A stretch of 64,000 nt of DNA from Halioglobus sp. (GCA_020443425.1 JAGRIE010000015.1:1-64000), one strand, 5' to 3'. Positions 41,387 through 50,993 are shown, numbered from the stretch's first letter. Numbers and translations: made by a program. Notes: generated by a model not told the origin, from the sequence alone.

Positions 41387-43285
41387 TCAGGGCAGCCTTT
41401 CCAGATTCACCGTGTCCAGCACGCATGCAATTTCATCGAGAATCACCGGGTCATCAATTGTCGCAGGCATCGTGTATGGCTCGCCGTCGGCGATCTTGCG
41501 CAGGGTGCCGCGCAAAATCTTCCCGGACCGGGTTTTCGGCAGGCGCGTCACCACGCGCAGGTGCTTGAAGCTCGCCAGTGGGCCGATGTCATGCCGTATC
41601 ATCGCCACCACTTCCTGCTCCAGCTCTGTCTCGCCGATATCGGCGCCGGTCTTCAGTACCGCAAGTCCTATCGGCACCTGGCCCTTGATCGGGCACTTCA
41701 CTCCCAGCACCGCACATTCGGCAATGGACTGGTGGTTGGCGATTACCTCCTCCATGCCGCCGGTGGAGAGCCGGTGGCCGGCCACATTCATCACATCATC
41801 GAGTCGGCTCATCACATAGACGTAGCCGTCCTCGTCGATGAATCCGGCGTCGGCGGTAGCGTAATAACCGGGAAATTCCGCGAGATAGGAGTCGATGAAG
41901 CGCTGGTCGTCCTGCCACAGTGTCTGCAAGCAGCCCGGTGGCAGGGGCAGTTTGATCGCCAGCGCGCCGGTGTGACCGGCAGGCACAGGCGCAGCGTGTT
42001 CGTCTAGTACCTGGATATCAAACCCCGGTACCGGCACAGTGGCGCTGCCGTATTTGACCGGCAGCAGCCCGAGTCCCAGCGGATTGGCCGCCTGCGGCCA
42101 ACCGGTTTCGGTCTGCCACCAGTGGTCAATCACCGGGACCTGCAAGTGATTCTCCGCCCACTGTATGGTGTCCGGGTCGGCGCGCTCACCCGCCAGGAAC
42201 AGGGCGCGCAGGCAGCCGGTGTCATACGTTTTCAGCAGATCACCATGAGGGTCCTCCTTCTTGATGACGCGAAATGCCGTGGGGGCAGTGAAAAAGGTCT
42301 TCACCTGATGCTGTTCGATGACCCGCCAGAAAACCCCTGCATCCGGCGTGCCCACGGGCTTGCCCTCAAACAGCACGGTGGTATTGCCGTTGAGCAGCGG
42401 CCCGTAAACAATATACGAGTGCCCGACGACCCAGCCGACGTCAGAGGCCGCCCAGTACACTTCGCCGGGTTGCGCGCCGTAGATATTCTGCATTGACCAC
42501 TTCAGGGCCACCATGTGGCCGCCGTTGTCGCGCACCACGCCTTTCGGCACCCCGGTCGTGCCGGAGGTGTAAAGGATATAGAGTGGATCGGTTGCAGCGA
42601 CAGGAACACAGTCCTGGGGCTCTGCCGTATCCAGGGCGCGCTGCCAGTCGATATCCCTGCCGGGCACCAGTTTGGCCGTGCTGTTCTCGCGCTGGAACAC
42701 GACGCAGTGCTCGGGTTTGCAGTGCGCCAGCTCGAGCGCGCTGTCGAGCAGCGGTTTGTACTCGACGACCCTGCGGGTTTCGATGCCATGCGAGGCGGAC
42801 AGCACAAGCCTGGGTCTGGCATCGTTGATGCGCTTGGCCAGCTCTTCCGCGGCGAAGCCGCCGAATACCACGGAGTGGATGGCGCCTATCCTGGCGCAGG
42901 CCAGCATCGCGATCGCGGTCTCCGGGATCATCGGCATGTAAATCACCACTCTATCGCCTTTACTGGCACCCAGCGCGACCAGCACACCGGCAAAACGGGC
43001 CACCTCCGACTGCAGCTCCCGGAAGGTGTAGCTGCGCACTGTGCCGGTCACCGGGCTGTCGTAGATCAGGGCAGCCTGCTCACCGCGGCCCTCGTCGACA
43101 TGCCGGTCGACACAGTTGTAGCAGGTGTTGGTTTCGGCGCCGGCAAACCAGCGGTAGAACGGCGCCTGCGTGCTGTCCAGTACCCTGTCCCACGGCCTGC
43201 TCCAGACCAGGGAGGCGGCCGCCTCCGCCCAGAAACCCTCGGGGTCGTCGCGCCACTGCTGCCAGCTTTCCTGGTATGTGCTCAT
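41387..43285 (-). CDS. prpE: Propionate-CoA ligase / short-chain acyl-CoA synthetase
   Basis: An AMP-forming acyl-CoA synthetase of 632 residues, the PrpE type that activates propionate and other short acids. Start MSTYQESWQQWRDDPEGFWAE gives the ACAS_N segment, then VDRHVDEGRGEQAALIYDSP, the ATP motif ILYTSGTTGVPKGVVRDNGG, WWQTETGWP, YYATADAGFIDEDGYVYVMS and the C-terminal PKTRSGKILRGTLR with the acetylatable Lys. Cytoplasmic. No prpBCD genes are next to it. It is divergent from folE across 225 bases. Acetate use cannot be excluded. Confidence 0.9.
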   Translation of the reverse strand: MSTYQESWQQWRDDPEGFWAEAAASLVWSRPWDRVLDSTQAPFYRWFAGAETNTCYNCVDRHVDEGRGEQAALIYDSPVTGTVRSYTFRELQSEVARFAGVLVALGASKGDRVVIYMPMIPETAIAMLACARIGAIHSVVFGGFAAEELAKRINDARPRLVLSASHGIETRRVVEYKPLLDSALELAHCKPEHCVVFQRENSTAKLVPGRDIDWQRALDTAEPQDCVPVAATDPLYILYTSGTTGVPKGVVRDNGGHMVALKWSMQNIYGAQPGEVYWAASDVGWVVGHSYIVYGPLLNGNTTVLFEGKPVGTPDAGVFWRVIEQHQVKTFFTAPTAFRVIKKEDPHGDLLKTYDTGCLRALFLAGERADPDTIQWAENHLQVPVIDHWWQTETGWPQAANPLGLGLLPVKYGSATVPVPGFDIQVLDEHAAPVPAGHTGALAIKLPLPPGCLQTLWQDDQRFIDSYLAEFPGYYATADAGFIDEDGYVYVMSRLDDVMNVAGHRLSTGGMEEVIANHQSIAECAVLGVKCPIKGQVPIGLAVLKTGADIGETELEQEVVAMIRHDIGPLASFKHLRVVTRLPKTRSGKILRGTLRKIADGEPYTMPATIDDPVILDEIACVLDTVNLERLP

Positions 43286-43510
43286 ATGTCGTGTGTTCCC
43301 CGCTGTCGCGTTGGCGTGTCCTGCAATCCTACATTGGAACGGGCTGAGTTTTCACCCGTGTGCCGCAATGCCGTGATCGGGTCGGTGGGTCTGGCACCCT
43401 TTCCCGGGTGCAGATTGATCTGACTGGTGCCCTGTCGCGTATACCCCTCAAGCTCCGCCGGGTCGTGACGGTCTGGTGGTCGATACTAAACCTGTGAAGA
43501 GAATAACACT

Positions 43511-44191
43511 ATGGAATCAGTCCTGATGGAGAGCGTTGTACCGCCGCCGCTGGCGATATCCGACGATGCCCGGTTGGTGAGAGAGGCGCTTATTGAGCGC
43601 GGTCTGGAGACCCCGCTGCTGTACAACGGCCTGAAACGAGACCAGAAGTACGAACGCATCAAACAGTCCTTTGCTGATATCGCCCACACCCTCGGGCTGG
43701 ACCTGTCCGATGACAGTCTCTGCGAGACACCGCACCGGATCGCCAAGATGTATGTGGACGAGATTTTCTCCGGCCTCGACTACGCTCATTTCCCCCGCGC
43801 GACGGCCATCGAGAACAAGATGGGCGTGGATGAAATGGTCCGGGTCAGGGATATCTCGGTGATCAGCACCTGCGAGCACCACTTCATCACGATAGACGGC
43901 ACGGCCGACATCGCCTACATACCTGCGAACAAGATTATCGGCCTGTCGAAGATCAACCGCATTGTGCGTTTCTTTGCGCAGCGACCGCAGGTGCAGGAGC
44001 GTATGACGCAGCAGGTACTGGTCGCCCTGCAGACGCTGCTGGGGACGGAGGATGTTGCGGTGACCATCAACGCCGCACATTACTGTGTCAAAGCCCGCGG
44101 GGTTATGGATGCAAACTCGACGACCCGCACCTGCGCGCTGGGTGGGCGCTTCAAGACCGATCCGCTGACCCGCGCTGAATACAGCAGCTGA
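43511..44191 (+). CDS. folE: GTP cyclohydrolase I
   Basis: Converts GTP to dihydroneopterin triphosphate for folate and pterin synthesis. At 226 residues it is complete, with an N-terminal extension. Zinc ligands are in [13 protein letters not shown] (Cys121, His124) and [13 protein letters not shown] (Cys192), and the GTP-binding region [20 protein letters not shown] is intact. It is followed without a gap by a DUF2878 gene and then a lipocalin, so it may be an extra FolE copy tied to that set rather than the housekeeping gene. Cytoplasmic decamer by family. Confidence 0.95.
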   Translation: MESVLMESVVPPPLAISDDARLVREALIERGLETPLLYNGLKRDQKYERIKQSFADIAHTLGLDLSDDSLCETPHRIAKMYVDEIFSGLDYAHFPRATAIENKMGVDEMVRVRDISVISTCEHHFITIDGTADIAYIPANKIIGLSKINRIVRFFAQRPQVQERMTQQVLVALQTLLGTEDVAVTINAAHYCVKARGVMDANSTTRTCALGGRFKTDPLTRAEYSS

Positions 44192-44192
44192 G

Positions 44193-44726
44193 TTGGGAAT
44201 TGCAACGGACATCCCGGCGTTGAACAGGTCCGTGCTGTATACCATCGGCAACGGCCTGCTGTTTAACGTCACCTGGCTGGTCATCGTGGTGACGGCGTCA
44301 CCTGTGATCGCGCCGCTGGCGGCCGCACTGCACCTTGCGGTGCATTTCGCGCTGATGGGCAAAGGCATTCCCGAGCTGAAGGTGGTCGCCCAGGTAAGCG
44401 TGCTTGGCATTATCATTGACCAGCTACTATTCTATCTGGGGGTGTTCACTGTTGCCGGTGCACCGGCGCTGCCTCCAGTGTGGTTAAGTTGTCTGTGGCC
44501 GGTGCTGGCGACGACACTGATGCACGCTTTTTCGGGCCTGCAGGGCCGTTACGCGCTGGCGGCGGTGTTCGGTGCCGTCGGCGGCGCCGCGTCGTTTGTC
44601 GCCGGAACGCGACTCACCAGTGTGGCGTTCGCGTCGGCGGTGTACGGGCCTGTCATTATCGCTGCGGTCTGGGCGGTTCTGTTTCCCCTGCTGCTCCAGA
44701 TCCCAAGGTTGAACAAGGTTGGATAA
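44193..44726 (+). CDS. DUF2878 family membrane protein
   Basis: A 177-residue inner-membrane protein with about five or six spans (LLFNVTWLVIVVTASPVIAP; VSVLGIIIDQLLFYLGVF; YGPVIIAAVWAVLFPLLLQI), consistent with the DUF2878 family. The start is uncertain, since TTG codons at 44193 and 44220 and a GTG at 44232 are all possible; TTG at 44193 begins one base after the folE stop. The lipocalin follows 2 bases downstream. Function unknown; the family tends to occur with lipocalin and fatty-acid-modifying genes. Confidence 0.72.
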   Translation: MGIATDIPALNRSVLYTIGNGLLFNVTWLVIVVTASPVIAPLAAALHLAVHFALMGKGIPELKVVAQVSVLGIIIDQLLFYLGVFTVAGAPALPPVWLSCLWPVLATTLMHAFSGLQGRYALAAVFGAVGGAASFVAGTRLTSVAFASAVYGPVIIAAVWAVLFPLLLQIPRLNKVG

Positions 44727-44728
44727 AG

Positions 44729-45307
44729 ATGCACAACGCTGAGAACACGGCGGCGCGAGCCGCACTGAAGCCTGGACCGGGACGGGCGCGCTGTGCGCGG
44801 GCGGTGCTGCTGCTGATGTGCACCGCGGTGCTCGCTGGCTGTCTCGGCATGCCGGCGGGGGTGACGCCCGTGACCGGCTTTGACAGTGAGCGCTACCTGG
44901 GAACATGGTATGAAATCGCGCGGCTTGATCACTCTTTTGAGGAGGGTCTGGACCGTGTCACAGCCGAGTATTCAAAGCGTGAAGACGGCGGGCTCAGTGT
45001 CATCAACAGGGGCTATCTGGCGCAGGAAAAGCGCTGGAAAGAGGCCAGTGGCAAAGCATTTTTTGTCAATGAGAGCGATGAAGGGTATCTGAAAGTCAGT
45101 TTCTTCGGGCCGTTCTACGGGTCCTATGTTGTCTTTGAACTCGATAAAGAAGATTACCGCTACGCGTTCGTGTCCGGCCCGGACACCTCCTACCTGTGGC
45201 TGCTCGCGAGGACGCCTACCGTTGAACCCGAGTTGATTGAACGGTTTGTGGCGCGGGCATCCCAACTGGGGTTTGATACCAGCCAGTTGATTTTCCCCAA
45301 ACAATAG
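44729..45307 (+). CDS. Lipocalin family lipoprotein (Blc-like)
   Basis: A 192-residue outer-membrane-type lipoprotein. Residues 1-38 are a signal with lipobox VLAGC (Cys38). The lipocalin fold shows YLGTWYEIARLDHSFEEGL near 57-75, as in Blc, then FVNESDEGYLKVSFFGPFYG, YVVFELDKEDYRYAFVSG and LWLLARTPTVEPELIERFV. Blc binds lysophospholipids or fatty acids and helps in membrane maintenance. It closes a three-gene set with folE and DUF2878. The ATG at 44729 has a weak GGAT RBS. Confidence 0.88.
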   Translation: MHNAENTAARAALKPGPGRARCARAVLLLMCTAVLAGCLGMPAGVTPVTGFDSERYLGTWYEIARLDHSFEEGLDRVTAEYSKREDGGLSVINRGYLAQEKRWKEASGKAFFVNESDEGYLKVSFFGPFYGSYVVFELDKEDYRYAFVSGPDTSYLWLLARTPTVEPELIERFVARASQLGFDTSQLIFPKQ

Positions 45308-45327
45308 AGCGCAGCTGCGATTGCCGC

Positions 45328-45344
45328 GTGCCGTGTTGCGGCAC
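45328..45344. terminator. Small hairpin between convergent lipocalin and CoA-transferase genes
   Basis: GTGCCG and CGGCAC form a 6-bp stem around a 5-base loop in the 55-base gap between convergent stops. No T-run. Weak terminator candidate. Confidence 0.3.
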
Positions 45345-45362
45345 ACGACGCGCCGGGCCCAG

Positions 45363-46559
45363 CTACATGATTACACCGGCGTCGCGCAGGCGCTGGACGT
45401 CGTCACTGTCGAAACCCAGTTGCCGCAGAATGTCGTCGGTGTTGGCGCCCAGCGCTACGCTGGGAAAGCCGCAGCCCGACGGGGTTTTGCTGAAGTTCAC
45501 CGGGTTGCGCGGTTCCACAATGGGGCCGGCGAGTGGGTGCTCGCTTTCGACGAACAGGCGGTTGGCCTGCATCTGCGGGTCGGCGGGCAACTCGTGCAGC
45601 GCGTTTGCGCGTGCACAGGGCACATCCGCCGCATCCAGCCTGGCCAGGGTCTCGTCCACATCCAGTTCAAGCGCCCGTTCAAAGATCTGGCTGCTGGCCG
45701 CAGTCACCAGGTCCGGGTGGGAGAGCCTGTCGATGACAGTCTTCAGCCTCGGGTCACTGGAGTCGACACCGAAGGCGGCACACCAGCCGTGAAAATCACT
45801 GTCCGAGACCGGGGCCGCCTGTGCGTAGCCGTTCCTGAACTTGATCAGCCTTGAATCCCTGGATATCTGCATACCGGGATCTGCGTCTTCCGATTTGAAG
45901 GTTGCGGTGCCGGAGGCATCCGGCCACATGAAGCTGGCGGCGGCATCCGCCATCGACAGTTTCACCTGCTGGCCCCCGGCGCCGCGCTCGCGCGCCAGCA
46001 GCGCAGCGGTGATGGCCTGGCTGGCGATGGTCGCTGTCAGTTTGTCGACGAACAGCTGTTGGTACTGTGCAGGCTCGCCGTCATGCCGGTTGGTCTGGCT
46101 CATGGCGACACCGGTGAAGGCCTGTACCACATTGTCGTAGGCCGCTTTTTGCGCCATCGGCCCCTCGTGACCGAAGCCGCTGACCGAGACATAGATAAGG
46201 TCCGGGTTGATGCCACTGAGCGTGGTGTAGTCAGCCTGCAGTTTCTCCGCGACGCCGGGACGGAAATTATGGATGATGACATCCACCTCGCCGATCATGC
46301 GGTGCAGTATCTCTACGCCCGCCTCTGACTTCAGGTCGATGGCAATGCTCTGCTTGCCGCGATTGACGCCCTGGAAGATCGCGCTGACACCTTTGCAGGT
46401 GGCGCCGACATAGCGTGTCAAATCACCGATACCGGGCGGCTCCACCTTGATGACCTCGGCACCCTGGTCGGCCAGGATACCGGCGGCCAGCGGCGCGGCT
46501 ATCATGCTGCCGATATCGAGGATTCTGATGCCCTGCAGTGGGCCGGATGAGGTGCTCAC
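45363..46559 (-). CDS. CaiB/BaiF family CoA-transferase
   Basis: A 398-residue family III CoA-transferase that moves CoA between carboxylic acids through an aspartyl-CoA intermediate. The N-terminal ILDIGSMIAAPLAAGILADQ, EVIKVEPPGIGDLTRY and NRGKQSIAIDLKSEAG are typical, and the catalytic Asp is in KAAYDNVVQAFTG. The start overlaps the upstream hotdog gene by 4 bases. It is the last of three coupled genes, so the substrate is probably the CoA thioester handled by the two hydratase-like proteins. Could alternatively be an alpha-methylacyl-CoA racemase, which shares the fold. Confidence 0.88.
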   Translation of the reverse strand: MSTSSGPLQGIRILDIGSMIAAPLAAGILADQGAEVIKVEPPGIGDLTRYVGATCKGVSAIFQGVNRGKQSIAIDLKSEAGVEILHRMIGEVDVIIHNFRPGVAEKLQADYTTLSGINPDLIYVSVSGFGHEGPMAQKAAYDNVVQAFTGVAMSQTNRHDGEPAQYQQLFVDKLTATIASQAITAALLARERGAGGQQVKLSMADAAASFMWPDASGTATFKSEDADPGMQISRDSRLIKFRNGYAQAAPVSDSDFHGWCAAFGVDSSDPRLKTVIDRLSHPDLVTAASSQIFERALELDVDETLARLDAADVPCARANALHELPADPQMQANRLFVESEHPLAGPIVEPRNPVNFSKTPSGCGFPSVALGANTDDILRQLGFDSDDVQRLRDAGVIM

Positions 46560-47020
46560 GACTGTGCGCCCGCGCCAGCGCGTCGGGGCAGCCTGACGGT
46601 GGCCTTGCCCGGTGTGGTGACACCCACCTGGTTGTTCTCAAGGAAAATGTCCAGGTCGACCAGCGCCCTGTCGTCCTCGATGCGCCTGTCGGTCACCCTG
46701 GCGTGGGCCCGGACAACGGCACCGGTGCCATTCATGCCGCGCATCTGGAAGCTGAGCTTCTCCACCCAGCCGCTGCGCCCGGCCCAGTCGGTCAGTAGCC
46801 TGCCGAGCATGCCGGTGGTCCAGCCCGTGTTGTAGAAAATCCCCGGCATACCGCTGTCCTGGGCAAACCCGGTGTCGTGGTGAACGAGGTTCCAGTCCTG
46901 TGAGCCGCTGACCTGCAACACCATGGTGGTGGCGTCCAGTTCGACGCTGAAGCCCGGCACTTCGTCGCCGATGGCGACGTCTTCCCAGTAGCGCTCGGCG
47001 CTGTAATCTATCGTGCTCAT
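46556..47020 (-). CDS. MaoC-like hotdog hydratase, C-terminal half type
   Basis: A 154-residue hotdog-fold protein resembling the second half of MaoC enoyl-CoA hydratases. It contains DWNLVHHDTGFAQDSGMPGI, an Asp-x3-His hydratase-like motif, and GKATVRLPRR at the end. It overlaps the following CoA-transferase and the preceding hotdog gene by 4 bases each (ATGA). The pair with 47017-47610 is likely a heteromeric (R)-specific hydratase working on a CoA ester. Exact substrate unknown. Confidence 0.82.
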   Translation of the reverse strand: MSTIDYSAERYWEDVAIGDEVPGFSVELDATTMVLQVSGSQDWNLVHHDTGFAQDSGMPGIFYNTGWTTGMLGRLLTDWAGRSGWVEKLSFQMRGMNGTGAVVRAHARVTDRRIEDDRALVDLDIFLENNQVGVTTPGKATVRLPRRAGAGAQS

Positions 47021-47610
47021 GCGTCACCTCCCGCTGTGGCACCCGCCGCCTCGCGTTCCGCATCGCGGCTGACCTGGTCCGGTGAGCGGTGTACCAGCAT
47101 GGTATTGCGCCATTTCGCGACCACGGCGTTCTCCTGGTTCATGAATGAGGTCTCCACCACAATCCAGATCGCGTGTGGGTCGAGCTTGATGGGCTTCTTG
47201 AAGATATCGGCGATACGCAGCTCCAGGCGCAATACGTCTCCCACGCGTATCGGCGCGAGGAACTCCCATGCCACCTCCATATTGATACCGCGATCGCCGG
47301 GCGTGGGAACGCCGAAGGTGAACAGCGGGGTGTCTGTGTCTGAACCCGAGGCCTTATTGGGCGGCCACGGACCGCCTGAGGCAAAGTAGGTCGGCAGCAT
47401 GGAGGGAGGTGATATGACACTGCCGTAGGGGCCTTCGCCTGCCGACACGGGGTCGAGGAAGGCCGGGTTCAGGTCGCCGACCATGTGACAGTGGCGCCGA
47501 ATGGGATCGTACTCTACCGGGTAGCGTCCGGATGATTCGCTGATCAGTTTGCCGATCCACTCCGCCCTGACGGCTTCCAGGTCGTAATCCAGGGGATGAA
47601 TATTGCTCAT
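47017..47610 (-). CDS. FAS1-dehydratase/MaoC-like protein, N-terminal half type
   Basis: A 197-residue protein with the N-terminal hydratase (FAS1_DH_region / MaoC_dehydratase_N) pattern: RYPVEYDPIRRHCHMVGDLN, PAFLDPVSAGEGPYGSVISP, EFLAPIRVGDVLRLELRIAD and VVAKWRNTMLVHR. Such proteins pair with a shorter hotdog subunit, here the next gene. It is first in a three-gene overlapping operon with the hydratase and the CoA-transferase. A role in acyl-CoA or steroid-like side-chain degradation is an inference from these families. Confidence 0.82.
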   Translation of the reverse strand: MSNIHPLDYDLEAVRAEWIGKLISESSGRYPVEYDPIRRHCHMVGDLNPAFLDPVSAGEGPYGSVISPPSMLPTYFASGGPWPPNKASGSDTDTPLFTFGVPTPGDRGINMEVAWEFLAPIRVGDVLRLELRIADIFKKPIKLDPHAIWIVVETSFMNQENAVVAKWRNTMLVHRSPDQVSRDAEREAAGATAGGDA

Positions 47611-47770
47611 AACAGCAGGGTTTCCATATTATTCGGTGTCGGGCATAGGGTAACGCGCCCGTTCAGGTCGCACAGGCCCCGTGTTTATTCTGCCGGCAAT
47701 AAAGATAGACTGGTTCACCCCGACAAACCAGTCGATGACAGTGATCAATATGCCGTCTGGGGGTGCTCCG

Positions 47771-50758
47771 TTACCGACGGTTCGCCAACCGCCACTGTGC
47801 ACGTAACTTCTCGTCGAACAGCCGGTCTTTCCTGTCCTCGGTCGAGGCGTACAGCACGAATTCGGTGCCGTCTGTCGTCACGATAGTAAACGTGGTATTG
47901 CCGGTCCAGCGCTCTGCGAACCGGGTTTTGATCTCTTCCACCTCGGACAGCGCGGCGCGCCTTACCTCAAGGTCGTCGCCCTCATTCACCCAGTAGGAAA
48001 AGACCTCGGTGTCAGTGAAGCCGCTGCCGTCCCTGCGGATATCAAACTCGGCATCACTGTAGAACATCACAATATCCTCATCGGCGGGGACAATACCGTT
48101 TCGCTGCATAAACTGGATATCGTGGTTCCAGAGTGAACTGCCAGCCACAGCCTTGCCGTTCGGCAGCAGGTGCAGCTCCTGCGCGCAGGAGACCAGGAAA
48201 AATGGGATGGCAAAAATCGTCAACAGGTAATGCCGTGGCCGCCATCGCGAATTCTGTGTGATGACGCTGTTCCCCGGCTCGCCGATCCGGTTGATATAGT
48301 TCGCCAGTGGCAACACCGCTACAGGGGCGAGCAGGGAGAGAGTTATGCCATAACTGACGAGATTGGCGAGTACGCCGTACAGCAGGTAAAAAATTGCCAG
48401 CACAATCATCAGCGCCCTGCCCGGTAGCGGATGTGCGTGGCCGGCTGTGCCGTGTGCCGCCGAGAGTTTGCGGTACAGCGGGTAGTACCAGAGAGGCGCG
48501 AATATGCCGCGTGCGACCGGCATGATCGCGCTGTTCTCCTTCGCCTTGATGCACTTCCAGTTGCGGTAGAACCAGTAGCACAGGTAGATGCCGGACGTTG
48601 CTACCGAGAGGGCCCAGAGCTTGAACAGGGAAACCGGGTAGAGCAGGTTGATATCGGATGGGTGCTCTTTTTTGGCGTCCAGGCGCCAGCTTACGATGGC
48701 ATAGAGAATGACCAGGATATACAGGCCGACGAGGGCGAGAATCACCTGCGACAGGAATCTGTCCTCTGCACGGCTGCCGGATGAGGCCAGGGTGGGATCG
48801 ATATAAGTGAAAATACTGTAGCTGGCGTATTCCAGCATTTCATCGCGGGCATCGAGGTAGGCCGTAATCTCACCGGCCGGTACATGGTCACTCTTCACTT
48901 CCAGCAGGTAGCTCAAAGTCAGTGTACTGGTGGCGTCGTCGTAGTGCGCTTGGTATTCAAAGTGGAAAAACGCGTTGTCGATGCTATGGCGGTCATCATC
49001 GAACTGCCACTTCCCCTCCTCCAGCCTGATCGCAATGGTCTGCACGATATTGGTGGGGAAGGCCAGGGCATAGGGTGAGTTTCGATTCAGCTGCTCGGGT
49101 TGGGCGAGTTCTGTAGAGATAAGGTTGGCGTAGAAACTGGCATTAAACCGGTTCTCGCTTTCCTGCGTATCCCAGAACTCCGCAATTTTGAACTGCTCCG
49201 AAAGCGTCAGGACGCCGCTGTCCGGCTGTGACTCAATCTCTATATTCCCTACGCGTTCAATGCCCGGGTAAAAGGCCTGGTAGAAATTCCCGAAACTGTC
49301 CTGCACGTCACTCAGGCCGCTGATGGCAATCTGGTTTCGCAGGTGCTCGGCGCGCTCTCCGGAGTATTCGCTTGTGCTGGTGTAAGTGACTGTGCCGGTG
49401 CCGCCCTGTGACAGGTCAAACACATCGTGTACTTTCAGCGCTGAGCGCGAATGGTCCACGTCCATCTCTGTGAGTCCAGATGATTCGGGCCGGACCAGCA
49501 GCGCGAAGCCGAAATCCGCCTGGGGAATCTCGTCGATACTGCCGTACTGGTACTGTCGGGTCGGGTCGAGCCAGAGTAATCTGTCACCGAGTTCAACAGC
49601 AACGATCACGTGGTCAAAGGCGTTTGCATCAGGCGGCAGCAGGCGCTCCCGCCTCATCCCGTTGGTGTTGACCAGTGCCGGATAGGCTTCGACACCCAGC
49701 TCGTCCAGCAGTGCAATCAGCAGCACGGCCTTGTCCTTGCAGTCACCGTATCGTCTTGCCAGCGTCTCATAGGCGGCACTGGGCCGGTGGGAGTTGGCGC
49801 CGGTTTCAATCCCCATATAGCGGATCTCCTGCTGCACATAGACGAGCGCTTCGACAACCTGTTGCGCCCGGTCCTCCGTCGATGCCCTGATCGCCTCAGC
49901 GATCGCGCCTACACCCTGCCTGTCGGACAGTGCCCTCCGGTACAACGGCACCGACCAGTTCACCACATCGGACCAGTCAGCGGATTCGCTGAACAGAATC
50001 AGCCCGTAGGGCGAAAACCAGGAGGGCGATTCACTGTTCACCTGCACCGGTTCCGAATGGATGGCTTCGAACGCATACTCCATCGCCCCTGGCGAGCCTG
50101 TTTCCGAGACTTCAATCTGCGTATTCATGGCGCTGATGTGCAGCGGCGAATCTTTCCTCCACAGCAAGCGAAAACTCTGCTTCTCCAGCGGCACGCCCCA
50201 CTGGGTGTATATCCAGGATGAAAAAATGCCGTCGTAGATCGGGTTGTCACCTTCAATGGTATAGCTGTAGTCGATGATGTCACCGACGCGAACATCATCG
50301 AGAATGACGTGAGCAGTCAACTGGCCGTTGTAGATCAATCCCTCGAGCTCGGCCTCGCGCTGCATCAACTTGAAGTTCGCGGAATCCAGCTTGTCGAGTA
50401 CGACATCCCCTCGAATGACCTGAAGCTTGTGGAAAACCAGGGATTGATAGACCGGGTCAAACTGCACCTGTATCTGTGAGCTGTACTCCAGCCCCCTCTG
50501 GTTGACGACGAGCTCTGCGTAGTGCTGGAAGTACCTGGTCGGTCTGTCCTGTTCCACCAGGATCTGTTCATCGGAGAGCAGGTAGTGCACGCCGTTGCCG
50601 ATATCCTCTTCCGGTATGGTTTCGGGCAGGACAAAATCTGTGGCAATAATCCAGTCGTCCTCGGGTGCGGTTGCTACTTGCTGCGAAATAGCCGCTTGCA
50701 GTGGGACGCTGGCCAACAGGAAAACCGCGAGTAGTAAGCGTAGGGGAATTTGCATCAT
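47771..50758 (-). CDS. DUF3857 / transglutaminase-like protein with C-terminal DUF4234-like membrane domain
   Basis: A very long envelope protein of 995 residues. A signal peptide (PLRLLLAVFLLASVPLQAA) leads into DUF3857 (about 60-220) and a transglutaminase-like core with Cys340 in RYGDCKDKAVLLIALL and the His/Asp segments FDHVIVAVELGDRLLWLDP. A beta-rich stretch follows to about 640. A span (VILALVGLYILVILYAIVSW, about 673) precedes a DUF4234-like segment (LFKLWALSVATSGIYLCYWF, about 706), more spans, then FFLVSCAQELHLLPNG and a soluble tail of about 130 residues. The TG core is probably periplasmic; its substrate is unknown. The start is one of two adjacent ATGs. Confidence 0.82.
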   Translation of the reverse strand: MMQIPLRLLLAVFLLASVPLQAAISQQVATAPEDDWIIATDFVLPETIPEEDIGNGVHYLLSDEQILVEQDRPTRYFQHYAELVVNQRGLEYSSQIQVQFDPVYQSLVFHKLQVIRGDVVLDKLDSANFKLMQREAELEGLIYNGQLTAHVILDDVRVGDIIDYSYTIEGDNPIYDGIFSSWIYTQWGVPLEKQSFRLLWRKDSPLHISAMNTQIEVSETGSPGAMEYAFEAIHSEPVQVNSESPSWFSPYGLILFSESADWSDVVNWSVPLYRRALSDRQGVGAIAEAIRASTEDRAQQVVEALVYVQQEIRYMGIETGANSHRPSAAYETLARRYGDCKDKAVLLIALLDELGVEAYPALVNTNGMRRERLLPPDANAFDHVIVAVELGDRLLWLDPTRQYQYGSIDEIPQADFGFALLVRPESSGLTEMDVDHSRSALKVHDVFDLSQGGTGTVTYTSTSEYSGERAEHLRNQIAISGLSDVQDSFGNFYQAFYPGIERVGNIEIESQPDSGVLTLSEQFKIAEFWDTQESENRFNASFYANLISTELAQPEQLNRNSPYALAFPTNIVQTIAIRLEEGKWQFDDDRHSIDNAFFHFEYQAHYDDATSTLTLSYLLEVKSDHVPAGEITAYLDARDEMLEYASYSIFTYIDPTLASSGSRAEDRFLSQVILALVGLYILVILYAIVSWRLDAKKEHPSDINLLYPVSLFKLWALSVATSGIYLCYWFYRNWKCIKAKENSAIMPVARGIFAPLWYYPLYRKLSAAHGTAGHAHPLPGRALMIVLAIFYLLYGVLANLVSYGITLSLLAPVAVLPLANYINRIGEPGNSVITQNSRWRPRHYLLTIFAIPFFLVSCAQELHLLPNGKAVAGSSLWNHDIQFMQRNGIVPADEDIVMFYSDAEFDIRRDGSGFTDTEVFSYWVNEGDDLEVRRAALSEVEEIKTRFAERWTGNTTFTIVTTDGTEFVLYASTEDRKDRLFDEKLRAQWRLANRR

Positions 50759-50993
50759 TTCATCTGGGGGGCGAGTCTGGTAAAACCGTCGCCGCCTCGC
50801 TGCTCCGTGTGGATTGGTGCTATCGGTTTGTTATAGTGATTGAGACAGGAACTGCCGAACGTAGCTGTGCATCCCTGCAACGGTGTGAGAGCCCGATGAT
50901 ACCAGTATGGCCTGCCGGCGCCCACTTCGGGGATTGTGTGTGGCAATAGGTGACTCAGTTCACGCGTACCGCGGCGCCGGATGGCGGCTTGCC

